A stretch of DNA of 64,000 nt from Symbiodinium microadriaticum. Lineage: Eukaryota > Sar > Dinophyceae > Suessiales > Symbiodiniaceae. The position numbers were made by a program, and so were the translations under genes. The notes below the pieces were generated by a model that was not told the DNA's origin, made no database searches, and was given only the letters and a program-made list of their open reading frames with translations. Below are positions 1 through 10,865 of the stretch, in pieces (within the stretch, counting starts at the first letter, position 1; each line of letters starts with the position of its first letter). Location: assembly GCA_001939145.1 (NCBI GenBank), contig LSRX01000079.1, forward strand, positions 652,338 through 716,337, in the 5' to 3' direction.

Positions 1-80
1 CCTAAACCCTAAACCCCGTTTAGGCTTTAGGGCTTAACCCCGAAACCCTAAACCCAAAAACCCTAAACCCCCCCCCTATA
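1..80 (-). repeat. telomere-like CCCTAAA tract
   Basis: Degenerate CCCTAAA units at the window edge, interrupted by a short TTTAGG-type stretch at 19-35. The mixed orientation and decay argue against a true chromosome end. Confidence 0.75.
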
Positions 81-235
81 CATCCCTTAAAGGAACCCTT
101 ATAGATCCCTTTAAAGACCGGCCCAGGGGGCCTTCGATGCCTTTGAAGAGCTCTGGAGGCTACTCCTTAGGCTCCCTTCCCCATGTGCGCTGCCACGCCT
201 GACGGAGGTTTCTCTGGGGGTTTAGGCTCGGTTTT

Positions 236-345
236 CAGTTTAGGGCTTTTGGGGTTTTGGGGTTTAGGGTTTCGGGGTTTTGGGGTGTCGGGTTTTGGGT
301 TTTAGGGTTTAGGGTTTTGGGCTTAGGGTTTGGTCGGATTTGGGG
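236..345 (+). repeat. degenerate TTTAGGG/TTTTGGGG tract
   Basis: G-rich units on the plus strand, opposite in orientation to the tract at 1-80. Unit length drifts between 6 and 9 bases. The 81-235 interval between them shows nothing recognisable. Confidence 0.7.
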
Positions 346-588
346 GTTTAGGATGGTTTAGGCTCAGGGTTTGGCATAGGCTCTAATTTCTGGTTTACGG
401 TTGTGTCTACGATATGGCGGGTGTTCCGCGAGATCCGGTCTATAGGGTTCCTATCACTAAGAGCGATGCCTTATCTTGGGGATCCAAAAAAGGCCCAGAT
501 GTACAGGACTGCCCAGATGTCTGTTCAAGGTTTAGGGTGCGCTTGAAAGGGCCAGGGTTCTGTTCAAACTACTACAGCGACAGCACAT

Positions 589-712
589 TGAATAAGAAAT
601 CCAGCCCCTGGGCGAACATGTGCTAGAATCTGTCACAACCAAGCAAAAGGAAATAAGAAATGCAGGGTCCCCTACCCCCGAAACCCAATTTCTTATCCAA
701 TTTCTTAAATGC
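589..712. repeat. degenerate TAAGAAATTCAG hairpin motifs
   Basis: The motif AATAAGAAATNCAG occurs near 591 and 651, and its inverse TTTCTTA occurs twice at about 690-706. These look like decayed relatives of the palindromes at 988-1174. Confidence 0.5.
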
Positions 713-987
713 TGCCCCCAAAACCAGAAACGCAGGACCCTAAACACGTTACGGTATTTTGAAATTAGGGCTATTAGGGCCTCGGAATTTAAACCTTCAG
801 GGTCAAACGGACAGGAATGAGTACAGCACTTAGAGCTTTCAAACTTTGCCGAAGGCAAGCAGTAGAGGTGAAGATTTGACATCCGGTCGCTTGGACGGGT
901 TTACGGCTCCTGCAACAATTTGGCGAGAGTTTCGAAATTCGCCCGAAGGCAATGGTTGGAAGGTTGAAAACTTGATCTGGGATTTCT

Positions 988-1174
988 ACCAAAAGCACAG
1001 GAACTAAGAAATTCAGGGGCTGAATTTCTTATTTTCTTGGTTTTCGGCCGGACCAAAAACACAGCAAATAAGAAATTCAGCCCCTGAATTTCTTATTTCC
1101 AGTGCTTTTGGTCGCGCCGAAAACCACAGAAATTAAGAAATTCAGCCCCTGAATTTCTTATTTCCTGTGTTTTT
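988..1174. repeat. P15: three tandem near-perfect palindromes
   Basis: Three consecutive hairpins occupy 988-1049, 1051-1113 and 1120-1174. Each has arms of about 25-30 bp ending in AATAAGAAATTCAG, a 3-nt loop (GGG, CCC, CCC) and the inverse arm. The middle one has a perfect 15-bp inner stem at 1066-1080 and 1084-1098. The outer arms carry ACCAAAAGCAC-like sequence. Confidence 0.85.
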
Positions 1175-1275
1175 ATAGGTTCGGGAGGGTTGTGCAGCAA
1201 ATCGGCGAGAGTTTCGCATTCGGCCATGTTGAGCCTTGGACGGCGTCAGAGTCAGAGGCGCACGGTACGACTCCG

Positions 1276-1390
1276 ATAAGAAATTCAGGGTACCCTAAAC
1301 CTGGCGGGTATCACTTATGACGCTGAACCGAGCGCTATGTAAATAAGAAATTCAGGGTACCCTGCCTCGGATACAGGAGTTTCTTATCCA
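1276..1390. repeat. direct repeat of a hairpin-arm motif
   Basis: ATAAGAAATTCAGGGTACCC plus one more T occurs exactly at 1276-1296 and 1343-1363. An inverse TTTCTTATCC follows at about 1380. It uses the same arm motif as the P15 palindromes upstream. Confidence 0.7.
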
Positions 1391-1592
1391 ACGCCGTGTA
1401 CTTGACAGGCCATGTCCCCCAGTTACGGTACACGCTGCGGTGTTAAACATCTAAATCTGCAAGGGTGTAGGGTATCCTTTTTTGTCGGTTGCCATGGGCG
1501 GCAACACGGCTACTGGTAGCGCAGAAGAGTCTGTCTTCGATGCCAAACCGGCCACGAGAAGTGTATGATGTTCCCAAAACAGCGCCAATTAA

Positions 1593-1701
1593 CCCAAAGG
1601 GTCCTAAGTACCTATATGGTAGAATGTAGGGTTTCTATATTAGGAATTACTACTATAATGGAGGGAGGTTTTCCCTATAACAGTACCTAGGACCCTTTGG
1701 G
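1593..1701. mobile_element. P1 inverted-repeat element (MITE-like), 109 bp
   Basis: The ends are CCCAAAGGGTCCTAAGTA and its inverse ending CCCTTTGGG. TAA lies directly on both sides (1590-1592, 1702-1704), a 3-bp target duplication. The interior has no coding capacity. Confidence 0.85.
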
Positions 1702-1702
1702 T

Positions 1703-2861
1703 AATGCAAAAAGAAGTCAACTAGACACAATAAACTGGGAGCTCCCCTAAAGCGGCTTGACTGAGCCAAGCAGAGGCCGAGGGGGCTTGACTGACTCCAG
1801 CGGAGGCCGGGGGGGCTGGACTAGGGTATCGTTGAGATTTGTCTTTTAACAGATACACACAGGTAGTTTAATTTGGGTTTGGGGTGTTGGGTTGCTCACC
1901 CGGGCCCATATTCAAGTTAATAAAAATCACCATGGCACTGAACACTCATTGCAAACAAATAACTCTTGTATCCTATACTATAAGAACCATGAATAACGAA
2001 CTCTCAAAAGTTCAGGTCCTAGGCTTGTCGCTAAGCTGAGCACGTTGTCTCGGAGTCAAATCCCAAGCGGGTTTTGGAAGGGAACATATAGGATCCGGGC
2101 TTTTATTATCACTGGTTATCCAGACCTCTACACTGCGAATCAGAAAACTATCGGTGGTCCAGGGAAGGTTTCTGATGAAGAGCTGTGGGCCCCCTGAACC
2201 CCGAATCCCCAAACTTCTGAAGAACTACCTGGACCATACACCCTTTTGCTCCCCAAATCCCTGAAAACCAACCCAAACCCTACACCCTGGCCTACAACTC
2301 ACCCCCCCCAAATCCCTGAAAGGGACTACGTACCCCACAAGTCCCTGAAGAACGGCCCAAAGCCTACACTAAAAGCCCACCTGCCGTGATTCTGCTGGCC
2401 ACTCTGCGGCCGTTTCGGGCCTCAACGACTTGCGCAAGCAAAGGGGCTCCGGACCCCAGAAAGCCATGCTGAGGTTTGGCATTTAGGGTGTAGAATGTAG
2501 ACCCTACCCGGAATCTACCTGAAACTACATACGGCTGAATATTATGATTGAAGGTACGTTCCTTGATTTACACTATACGGAGCTTGAGAATAGCATTTAA
2601 GGTGGATTCCTTAATTAAGGGATATTCGGCTCTTTGGGACCTTCTTATGAACTGGTGTCTTTGGGGTTCCAGGTGTGGGTCCGGCGCCCAGGGTTGAGGC
2701 TTTAAGTTCTGAAACAGAGGGGCCTGAGTCGCAAAAGAATAGCTGTGATTTCGGCTTAAATGTAGAATGTAGAGGCCTTCCTAATATAGGGGCCTTAATA
2801 ATAGGGTTTCATAGGGTTCCTTCAAAGGGTTCTATAAGGGGTACTATAAGGGTTTAGGGTT
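1703..2861. other. no recognisable gene; decayed repeats
   Basis: I see no supported coding region or structured element here apart from scattered CCCAAAT/CCCTGAAA decay at about 2230-2350 and a P8-like end (GGGGCCTTAATAAT) at about 2789-2804. Confidence 0.5.
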
Positions 2862-2956
2862 TAGGGGCCTTAATAATTAGAATAGGGTGTTGCGGTATAT
2901 TATGGTGTGTCTATAATAAGGAACCCTCAAAACAGTATTGGTAATGAAATCGGCCC
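2862..2956. mobile_element. P8 inverted-repeat element, diverged
   Basis: The left end TAGGGGCCTTAATAATTAGA matches the better-preserved copy at 62905-63014. The right arm is eroded (TGGTAATGAAATCGGCCC). Confidence 0.55.
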
Positions 2957-2970
2957 AAATGCATACTATA

Positions 2971-3576
2971 TCGGTACTCGGTATTTGATCGCAATAACGG
3001 TGCTAAACCCACAGGGTCCTGTTATAGGGCCAAAATGCCCAATACACTGGAAGATACAGCCTTTCGGCAAGGGCGTAGCATCTTAAGCTCTAAGCTCCTG
3101 TGGACCCACATTAAAAACTCTACGTTTGGGAACCCCTTCGGTGTATACTATTCTTTTAAAGGTAAGAGTGAGATCGGAAACGAGCCCGTAGCGCTGAAAG
3201 TCTGACATTCCAGCTGCGACCTACAGCTAACGGCTTAGGGCTGAGGCTGGAGCTCCGAGAAGATCTGTATTCTCTACACTTCGAGGATGAGGCCTGGGGG
3301 TTTAAGCTTGGCTAACGTTCAAGTTTGAGGGTGTATGGCTCGGGATTCGGGAGACATCCGGCGCTATTCTGGAAACACTAAACCCTAAACTTCAAGCTAA
3401 CCTCCACCCGCGACCTGGATTCAGCCATAAAAGAGGACGTGAGCCAGTTCAGTTCTGGGGTTATTCACGTTTCTAGCATGGGTGTTTGTTGTTGCTTTTG
3501 CATATATTCCCTCGAATATTTCGCTACATTGCAACTATCCCGCACCTCACGTATCGAAATTGGGGTAGGTACCCAT
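2971..3576. other. no recognisable feature
   Basis: Mixed-composition DNA. Short open frames exist, but none has a supporting motif or homologue that I recognise. Confidence 0.4.
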
Positions 3577-3684
3577 ACGGTTGATGATATAAATCCTGCA
3601 TTACCCACAATAAAGAATATACCATTTATATTTCCCATAGTTTAGGGTCCTTATAGGTAATGCAGGATTTATATCACTAACAGT
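3577..3684. mobile_element. P6 inverted-repeat element
   Basis: The left arm is GGTTGATGATATAAATCCTG and the right arm ends ATTTATATCACTAACAGT. The inner sequence GCATTACC...GGTAATGC is also inverted. The same family occurs near 14.1, 14.6, 21.4 and 29.6 kb. Confidence 0.8.
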
Positions 3685-4050
3685 ACTGGACGGCTATGGC
3701 TCTATCCTTCGTGGGCAAAGCCTGGAGCCAAAGCAGACTCTGGCGCCCCAGAAGCTGGCACTCCTTTGTCACGTTGCGTGGTCCGACAGAGCTGGTGCTA
3801 TCTTTGCGTAACCAAGCGCAGCAGACTGCTGCCGCCGTTTTGTGCCGGTGGTTCCATGCCCAGGGCACAGAATGGTCAAGCCATTGGCGTGCACAGAGAC
3901 GGTTGAGGTGTCTCCAGCCTTGTCAGCACGACTCACAGCAGTAAACTGCTTCGGTAACACACACAATCGCTAGGGACCTCTGTCGGCCACTCTGCTCGGT
4001 GGTGAGCTGCTTTCCCGACTCCGTCTCAAAGAAGGGACCATAACCCTAGC
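3685..4050. other. single-copy-like DNA, no supported gene
   Basis: Overlapping short frames are open on both strands (about 65-80 codons). I recognise no domain in any of them. Confidence 0.35.
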
Positions 4051-4160
4051 CTAAGGCTCCGCGTGCTCATAGAGTATATACATCGGCCCCAAAGTACCCA
4101 TATAAGAACTACTTTAAAGCCAAAGAATATATATTAGTTGGGTACATGGACCCTTGGGGT
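4051..4160. mobile_element. P2 inverted-repeat element, diverged
   Basis: The left end is CTAAGGCTCCGCGTGCTCAT and the right end GGGTACATGGACCCTTGGGG. The inner GGCCCCAAAGTACCCATATA is typical of P2. No exact target duplication is visible. Confidence 0.7.
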
Positions 4161-4364
4161 AATGGTTAGATAGACGCTCATGTTCAACGCGTGTGTCGGG
4201 TTTTGGGATAACGCACTTCAGAGTCTGTCAGCTGCTCATCACACTGAAATTCCTACGGAACACAATCTCGTCGTTTCTCGCGCTTTCTCCTGAGAGCCTT
4301 CTTGGCGAGAGCTCTTCCTCGCCGTTTGCCAGGCATCCCTCTCACACAGACATAGCACAGCCAC

Positions 4365-4860
4365 CCTACACTAAACCCCTTAAACCCTAAATCCCTAAAT
4401 GCCAGAAGCCCTAAACCCTTAAATCCCTAAACCCCATTTAAACCCCAAATCCCTAAATCAATAACTCCCTTGTAAACCCCTCAACCCTAAACGCTTAAAT
4501 CCCTAAATCCCTAAATCCAATTTGAACCCTGAATCCCCATAACCCTAAACCCCAATTAAACACCTAAGCCCTAAACCCTTAAATCCCTAAGTCCCATTTA
4601 AACCCCAAATCTCTGAATCAATAACTCCCTTTTGAAACCCCTTAACCCTAAACCGAGACCCAATTTCCGGTGCCCAAAGCCTACCTCCTACACCTTAAGC
4701 CCTACCCTGCCATCCCCCTTAGCCCTAAACCCTAAACCCCGAACCCTAAACCCTGAACCCTAAACCCTGAAACCTAAACCCTACACCCTGAACCCTAAAC
4801 CCTAAACCCTAAATCCTGCAACCTGCAGGCTGAACCCTGAAACATCCTTAACCCTGAATC
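4365..4860 (-). repeat. telomere-like CCCTAAA block, ~0.5 kb
   Basis: Dense CCCTAAA, CCCTTAAAT and CCCTGAA variants on the plus strand. A semi-regular higher-order pattern (AACCCCAAATCCCTAAATC, then AATAACTCCCTT) repeats about twice at 4430-4660. Confidence 0.8.
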
Positions 4861-5156
4861 CTCCTGAAACTTTCCCGCCTCCATCACTGGGCTGTCTCGA
4901 GGGGAACTTCTGGACAGGCTTGGCATCCTCCACAACTTAGGTAGGGCTTCATGGCTAGAGGGTTTGGAGGCTTTTTTTTGAGGGGGGGGGGCCCTTTTCC
5001 GACTGCAGGTGCAGCTAGAATTCCTTACCAGGAAGAGCCTGTTATTGGGACCTCACAGTATTGCCAAAGGGTAGCTTATGGAGGGTTTAGGGTTTAGGGT
5101 TTTGCAAAGGCTCTACCGCCTTGGAGGCTGTAGTTTTTAGGATCAGAGCTCGGCTT

Positions 5157-5259
5157 GGGTAGTTCTCTATATTCGGGTCCCCTTCGGGGGGTCCTTGTTT
5201 GCAAGGGTGCCATACTATACTGGGGTCCTAAAACGGGACCCTACTTTAGAGAGCTACCC
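5157..5259. mobile_element. P5 inverted-repeat element
   Basis: It starts GGGTAGTTCTCTATATT and ends TTTAGAGAGCTACCC, with inner GGGTGCCATACTATACTGGGG. This matches P5 copies near 10.3, 29.5, 39.9, 49.8 and 57.6 kb. Confidence 0.8.
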
Positions 5260-5344
5260 ATATGCTGCTATACTTATATGAAGGAACTACAATGGAATAG
5301 CATTGGTCTTTTCTACAGCCTTTCCTTAAGTGTTCTACAAGGTT

Positions 5345-5430
5345 GCGATAAACTCTAAACCCTAAACCCTATACCCTAAACAACGAACCCCAACCCCGGT
5401 CCCTAAGCCCGATACCCTGAACCCTGTAGT
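5345..5430 (-). repeat. telomere-like CCCTAAA tract
   Basis: Several CCCTAAA units decay into CCCTGAACCCTGTAG. Confidence 0.65.
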
Positions 5431-6116
5431 GAAGGCTTCGGATTTGAACGACCCAAATGCCCCCTACAACTTAGGACATGAATGCGGCGCCATACCACTG
5501 AATGGTGTTGTGGTTTTATGATTTATGATTGTATCTGCTTTTTCTCGGCCCTGAAAGATGACATAGCCCTTACACTCGAAGGGGCGGAATAAACGTGCGA
5601 AGGCACCTCCATCAAATGAGGGGTATGGGCTGTCTGGCTAATTGAAAGACAAAAAACAACAGCTCAATTCGTCGAAATCTCTTGCCCTTCTAACTTGAAC
5701 CCCTCGGATACAGAAAAGATCCGGCCAGGATCCGCCCGAGAGCGTAGTTTAAAGCAGATTGCAGCTGAGGCAGGATCTTGGCAGACTTCCAAGTGGGTAC
5801 CGGTATGGGAGATACTTTCCGAAATCATGACTGCTATTTCTAGTATGGAAACCAAACCCTACATTCTACTATTGAGGCACTTGACGACCCTTGGCTATCT
5901 GAACCGAACCGCAGAACCACCTCGAATACCTACGCCCGCAGTTATCAAAACGACGGGTTGCTATGCGATAGTATGTGCCGAAAGGCCGTAGACCCCAGCC
6001 TGCGAGTGAATGGTCACCCACAAATCCTTCATCAACCCGCGTAATGTCTCATGAGACCACATAAATCTCATATATCCGCAGAAATGCCTCATCAGACCAC
6101 ATAAAGCCTCATAAAC
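5431..6116. other. single-copy-like DNA, no supported gene
   Basis: A 98-codon plus-strand frame (5695-5991) opens at a TTG, not an ATG, and I recognise no domain. The rest shows no repeat structure. At 6040-6115 the phrase CTCAT(A/G)A recurs. Confidence 0.3.
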
Positions 6117-6224
6117 CTAAAGGGTCCTCAGTGCCTAATATGGTAGAATGTAGGCTTTCTATATTAGGAATTTCGATTATGATTTGGGGAGATAAACAAC
6201 ATCACACCTAATACCTCCCTTTGG
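6117..6224. mobile_element. P1 inverted-repeat element, degenerate
   Basis: AAAGGGTCCTCAGTGCCTAA and the interior TGGTAGAATGTAG...TATATTAGGAAT match P1. The right arm has decayed to TACCTCCCTTTGG. Confidence 0.7.
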
Positions 6225-6240
6225 ACACAAAAAACAATAA

Positions 6241-6290
6241 CAACCCTAAACCCTAAACCCTATAAACTCTAAACCCTAAACCCTAAGGGT
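6241..6290 (-). repeat. telomere-like CCCTAAA tract
   Basis: About six CCCTAAA-type units. Confidence 0.65.
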
Positions 6291-6408
6291 TTGCAACACG
6301 TCCCAGGGAGTCTGCGGCGGCCTTGTCAGCCACGGCGCTGCCACGGCGGCTCGCCGTTCCAGAGGCCGGCCTCAACAAGAACAGTTGTATATGGCTCCAA
6401 AAAGCCCA

Positions 6409-6501
6409 CCCTAAGGCTCTAAGGACTCATATGTTAATCTAAGGCTTTTGGGCCCAAAGACCATACTATATAAAGCTTTTAGGCTATTTTGAGCCTTAAG
6501 G
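6409..6501. mobile_element. P3 inverted-repeat element
   Basis: It begins CCCTAAGGCTCTAAGGACTC and ends GAGCCTTAAGG. The interior TTTTGGGCCCAAAGACCATA is shared with the copy at 26135-26222. Confidence 0.75.
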
Positions 6502-6784
6502 TTAGGGTTTAGGTATAAGGCTCTAAAAGAGCCCTGAACCCTAGACCTCTAAGGGGGCTGGGGTTCACAAGGGTTGCCACAACGCCTGAGGGTTCCCTAA
6601 ACCCTACTTCCCAAAATCCGAAGCCCCGAAACCACATAAAATCTACCAAAAAACCCTAAACCTTGCAGAGCCCTTTTAGATCATTGATGAGAGTGTCCCT
6701 TTGTAGAACCACACTTTAGGGGGCTTTTGGGGCCCCAGGGTCGAAGAGATCGAGTTGGCTTTCGGCCACAGCACCCTGCGAATT

Positions 6785-6865
6785 CAGGGTTTAGTTTAGG
6801 GTTTAGGGTTGAATTTAGGGTTAATTTAGGGTTTAGTTTAGGGTTTAGGGTTTAGGGTTTAAGTT
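6785..6865 (+). repeat. telomere-like TTTAGGG tract
   Basis: TTTAGGG and AATTTAGGG units in succession. The 6502-6784 interval to the left shows no clear feature. Confidence 0.65.
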
Positions 6866-7215
6866 TCGGATTCAGGGTTCAAGGTGCAGCTTGCAAGAGC
6901 TGCGTTCGAGGCTTACCTGTAGACCAAAATTCCCTACCCTAACCAAACTCTGGGAAAGGGTTTGGGTTGGGTTCAACTCGAACCTGAACCCGGGTTGGGG
7001 GTTTGGGTTTGGTTCAGCCTGAACATGAATTTTTTTCAGGCTTCTACATTGGCTCCGCAGGGGTTTGGGGACTTCAGGACGGGGTCGTGGTTTAGGATCG
7101 AGGCTCTAGTATCTAGGGTCTAGGCTGAGGGTTTGGGGCTTTCTTTCTTGCTTGTCTTCTATTCAAAAACCTTGCAAATAATGCTTCTTTTCGGATGCTC
7201 CTATGATGCACTATC

Positions 7216-7257
7216 GTTGTTGTTGCTGCTTCAGCTGCTGCTGCTGCTGCTGCTGTT
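7216..7257. repeat. (TTG/CTG) trinucleotide microsatellite
   Basis: TTGTTGTTGCTGCTTCAGCTG, then consecutive CTG units. Long leucine or alanine runs in frames over it are products of the repeat. Confidence 0.85.
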
Positions 7258-7380
7258 CTGTGCCTGTGCCAAATGTGGAGACATAAACAGGAGCCCCGTA
7301 GTGCTGTTTTGCCACCCACCACCACCATCGCAAAAACAACAGAGCAAGTCGGTTTATCGGGCTTTCAAAAGGGTTGGGAG

Positions 7381-7459
7381 NGGGGGGGGGTAGTATACTA
7401 TATTTAAGTATAGTAAGGAGCCCCCGAAAACCCTATGTTACTTATTAAGGCCCCTACAT
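7381..7459. mobile_element. P8 right half next to a single-N gap and G run
   Basis: A single N at 7381 and a G run are followed by an intact P8 right half ending CTTATTAAGGCCCCTACAT. The left half is missing, so the element is cut at the assembly gap. Confidence 0.6.
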
Positions 7460-7465
7460 TATGCA

Positions 7466-8409
7466 TGGTACGTTGGTTGGCCTTCAGTGGCTTTTTTAAT
7501 TTGGAAGGTTACGCACGGTATTTAGACTGCTCTAGTCTAACTGCATTCAGGAGGGTTGTACTGGCTTTAGCCAGGGTTCATGAGTTTTAGAGGGGGTTTT
7601 AGAAGGGTTTTGGAAGGGATTTAAAAGGGTTTGTCTTGCATTTTAGGCTTAGAAGAAGAGAAGCTTGCTCTGCAACACTGTATGTGGTTGCGCACTGGCC
7701 CCACGGTGTGTATTCGGGTGCTAAGGCTGATCCTAGAGGCTGTTCTTGACCCAACATACACTAAAACCATACACTAAGTGAACAGCCTGAACACAAACCC
7801 TAGACCAAAGGCAGGGGCAGAACATCACAACCTGCATCTTTCAGCCACCGATTCTGGCTGCCACAGTGCAGAATGCTGAAGTAGATGCACCAGCATAGCT
7901 CTATCGTGTCCGCATCACTCCTTCTAGTTGAAAACGCAGGGCTCATCGCATACCTTCTGCTCCAAGGCGACGGAACGATGGTACATAGGTCGCCGGTGGC
8001 AACGCTCGAAAAGGAGCCCCAAGATTCGTCAAGCTTGCTAATGAAATGAACCCCACCTGCCGAGGATGCCTGTGCGTTGCTCTGACCCGCAACTTGAAAC
8101 CAGCACTTTTTGTTTCCTGCTGCTGTGAAAGAACTGGAGCACCGTCTGTCGTTTAGACTCCCCTTGACAACAACCACCTACAGTAAACCCCATTTCTATC
8201 ACAGGAGCAGCTGCTGTGCAAACCCTGGTGCGCATGCCGCATTCCGCGAAAACCCAACAGGTCGTTGGAAGCATTCGCAACTGCTTGCCATTCACAGCAG
8301 TTACGGGTTGCTGTTTTGGTCCGTGACAACAACAACCAACAACACGACGACAAACCCTAGTTGTCATGGTTACGCCGACACTACGACTAGTCAACAACAG
8401 ATAAAGTGG
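7466..8409. other. single-copy-like DNA, no supported gene
   Basis: The longest non-repetitive stretch of the first 10 kb. Frames of about 115-125 codons overlap on both strands near 7800-8460, so none can be favoured, and I recognise no domain. Confidence 0.35.
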
Positions 8410-8490
8410 GCATCATCATCGTCATCATCATCAGCAGCATCATCATCATCATCATCATAATCAGCAGCATCATCATAATCAGCAGCATCA
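8410..8490. repeat. (CAT)/(CAG) trinucleotide microsatellite
   Basis: CATCATCATCGTCATCATC followed by alternating CAGCAG and CATCATCATAAT blocks. Confidence 0.85.
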
Positions 8491-8764
8491 AAACTACGCA
8501 CTACAGTCACCCTCAAGCCCCGAAGCCGCCAAAGCGAACCTTAACCCTTTTTCGGGATGCGATACGTACAAGGAAGCGAGAGTGCCTCGAGGAGGGTCGT
8601 CCAGAAGACTTCTTGGCCACAAGCTGGTTTGAAACTCGGAGATCACAACATAAATCTGTCTCCGTTGGGCTATGGGGGAAGTTCCCTAGGGGTCTAGGAG
8701 TTTAGGTAGGCCTCCTTCTCTCCTGGGCTTCGGTGAAGGCATGGCATGAAGCGTCTCGATTATC

Positions 8765-8890
8765 GCACGTCGGGCTCGGGGTTTCGGTTTAGGGCTGATG
8801 TTTTGGGTTTTAGGGTTTTAGGGCTTAGGGGTTTAGGGTGTAGGGCTTATAGGGTTTAGGGCTTCGGGCTTAGGGTTTACGGTTAAGTGC
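8765..8890 (+). repeat. telomere-like TTTAGGG tract
   Basis: Degenerate TTTAGGG, TTTTAGGG and CTTAGGG units. Confidence 0.7.
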
Positions 8891-9706
8891 TTAGGGAGTT
8901 TGGGGGGGAGGAGATCCTGGAACTCTTCAATTACCAACTCAGCAGGCCAGATAAGTATGCCGCAGGCTTAATCCCCCCTTGAGCTACCCACCGAAACCTA
9001 CTTGTTTTGGGGTAGGGTCCTATTTTAAAACTCCACCTAAGGGTTTATAATGAGAGCTGGTAGCTGGAGGTAGACCTTAAACCCTAAGACTCTCCTCCCG
9101 GCTTCTGATCCCTTTGGGTTTAGGGTTTTGGGGTTTGAGCTCCACAGCCAAACTCAACTCAGCTGCACGCTGAAGCCTCGCCCAAGCAAAACCCGAAAAC
9201 CCCAAATCTAGACACTTTTAGGGTTCAGGGTTTTGGGTTTAGGGCCAAGGCAAGCAAATCCTAAACCGCAAGTTGGAACCGAAAGCGACATGTCTAAACC
9301 TAAAACCCTCAACCCTAAATCCGAAATCCTAACAGCAGTCTTAAACCCCACACCTTCATTGGGATTTAAAACGGCTGAAGCACAGCGGCCTGACAGGGTT
9401 GCAACCATACAGAGCCCGTAGTCTATAAGGGCTGTATCAGGGGAGCTCGTATAATGTCCAGCGGCATTTATAACTTACAAGGGTTTCATAACTGGTTGAG
9501 GGTTTTTCGGGTTGGGCTATAAAGGGGCTCAGAGGAGCGCACTACTATGTGGGTTCAGACGTGGTCCTAACGCCCTAAACCCTAAACCCAAAACCCTGCT
9601 TACGGTTGTCAGGGATGCTTGGGAGTCTCATAGCCACATGTACTTATTACAGGCATACCAGGAGCCACGATGCCATGCAAACTCGAAAGAACAGCATGTA
9701 ACATTT
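8891..9706. other. no supported gene; scattered telomere-like words
   Basis: Mixed sequence with short CCCTAAA or TTTAGGG stretches (about 9080, 9115, 9220, 9300, 9570). Frames here contain the Asn-Pro-Lys-type peptide words produced by CCCTAAA. Confidence 0.4.
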
Positions 9707-9907
9707 CCCCAAGGGCCCATGTCCTCATATAGAAAAGACTTTGGTCCTAAACTCTTAAAGCACCTAGAATGGGACCCTATGATAGAACCCCTCAAACAGG
9801 TACCCTTTCAGGGGACCCAAGTAAAGAACCCAAAAAAAGAGAGTACCCTATACAGGAAGTACTTTCAAGCCAAAGTCTGTGCTATGGAAATACATGGACC
9901 CTCCAGG
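9707..9907. mobile_element. P2-like element with enlarged interior, ~200 bp
   Basis: The ends are CCCCAAGGGCCCATGTCCTC and TACATGGACCCTCCAGG, with P2-type ACTTTGG / CCAAAGT inside. About 100 bp of extra sequence (about 9765-9860) makes it twice the usual length. Confidence 0.6.
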
Positions 9908-9957
9908 CTTCCAGGGCAAGCCTAAAAGGCTTTGTTCTTGTTATGTGCAATGGGCCC

Positions 9958-10026
9958 CTTTTGGGGTTTAGGGTTTAGGATTTAGGGTTTAGGATTTACA
10001 GGGTTTAGGATTTAGGAAACCCTAAA
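9958..10026 (+). repeat. telomere-like TTTAGGG tract
   Basis: TTTAGGG and TTTAGGA units, turning to CCCTAAA at the right edge (about 10018). Confidence 0.65.
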
Positions 10027-10314
10027 CCATGAACCTAAATTAACCATTGATCTAAAGCGCTGCCTGGGCCCTAAAGAACCTGATCTTTTTGGGGCCCTTA
10101 GCTGCTTAAGAAGGTAGGTTATTTGTGGTTAAGGTATACCCTGCAACCCAAAAATCCGAATCGCCAAGTCCATTCTTTCATCCTATGCTCAGAGGCCGGC
10201 CTTCTTTCTCCACGGGCCGCTGTCGGCCGCCCTTGCCATTGTGTCGCAGGCTTGTGGGGCGAGGGTGTGGATTGACGAAGTCTAGGGTTTAGGGTCCAGG
10301 AGGAGCTTGGATAT

Positions 10315-10405
10315 GGGTAGTTCTCCAAATTAGGGTGCCTTTTGGGGGTCCCCAAAATAATACGGCACCCTTATCGCAATGACCCTAAAAGGGAGAGAAC
10401 TGCCC
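10315..10405. mobile_element. P5 inverted-repeat element
   Basis: It starts GGGTAGTTCTCCAAATTAGG and ends GAGAGAACTGCCC. The interior AATACGGCACCCTTAT is the P5 core in inverse orientation. Confidence 0.78.
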
Positions 10406-10493
10406 GTACGAAGCTTGTTGGCTCAAGGTTTGTGATGGTTGGAATGTATCTATTGGGCCTTGGTGCTTTGAATAGGGTTCGGGGGGGGTTTAG

Positions 10494-10598
10494 TATAGGG
10501 GGCCTTAATAACTGGAATAGGGTTTGGGGGTATATTATACCAAAATATATAATAAGGAGCCCCCCAAACCCCTATTCTAATTACTAAGGCCTCTACAT
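10494..10598. mobile_element. P8 inverted-repeat element
   Basis: TAGGGGGGCCTTAATAACTG on the left and CTAATTACTAAGGCCTCTAC on the right. The centre TATTATACCAAAATATATAA is AT-rich. Confidence 0.8.
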
Positions 10599-10731
10599 CA
10601 ACCCTAAAACCCTAAACTCCGAACCCCTGATGGCACCCTTCAAGGAAGCTTTAAAGCCTTCTTAGCGCCCCCAAAATCCCAAAACCTTCCCCAAAACTCC
10701 CAAGCACCTGAAGAAACCGTTAAACACTATA

Positions 10732-10865
10732 CCCACCCTAAACCCTAAACCCTAAACCCCTAAACCCCTACACCCCTAAACCCCTAAACCCCTAAACCCT
10801 AAACCCCTAAACCCCTAAACCCTAAACCCCTAAACCCTAAACCCCTAAACTCTAAACCCCTAAAC
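10732..10865 (-). repeat. CCCCTAAA/CCCTAAA block running into a gap
   Basis: Mostly the 8-base unit CCCCTAAA with interspersed 7-mers. It stops at the Ns, so its true length is unknown. Confidence 0.8.

Noticed and set aside
1-80. True chromosome end at the window start
   Set aside because: Units are degenerate, the strand changes within 30 bp, and similar tracts fill the whole window. The window start is probably an arbitrary cut.
7113-8460. Overlapping frames with Leu, Thr, Ser or His runs
   Set aside because: The runs derive from CTG and CAT microsatellites, and frames are open on both strands over the same bases, so no one frame is supported.
9208-9421. Frames rich in Leu-Asn-Pro-Lys
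   Set aside because: This peptide word is the translation of CCCTAAA repeats (also at 33605, 40680 and 56852), so it carries no coding evidence.
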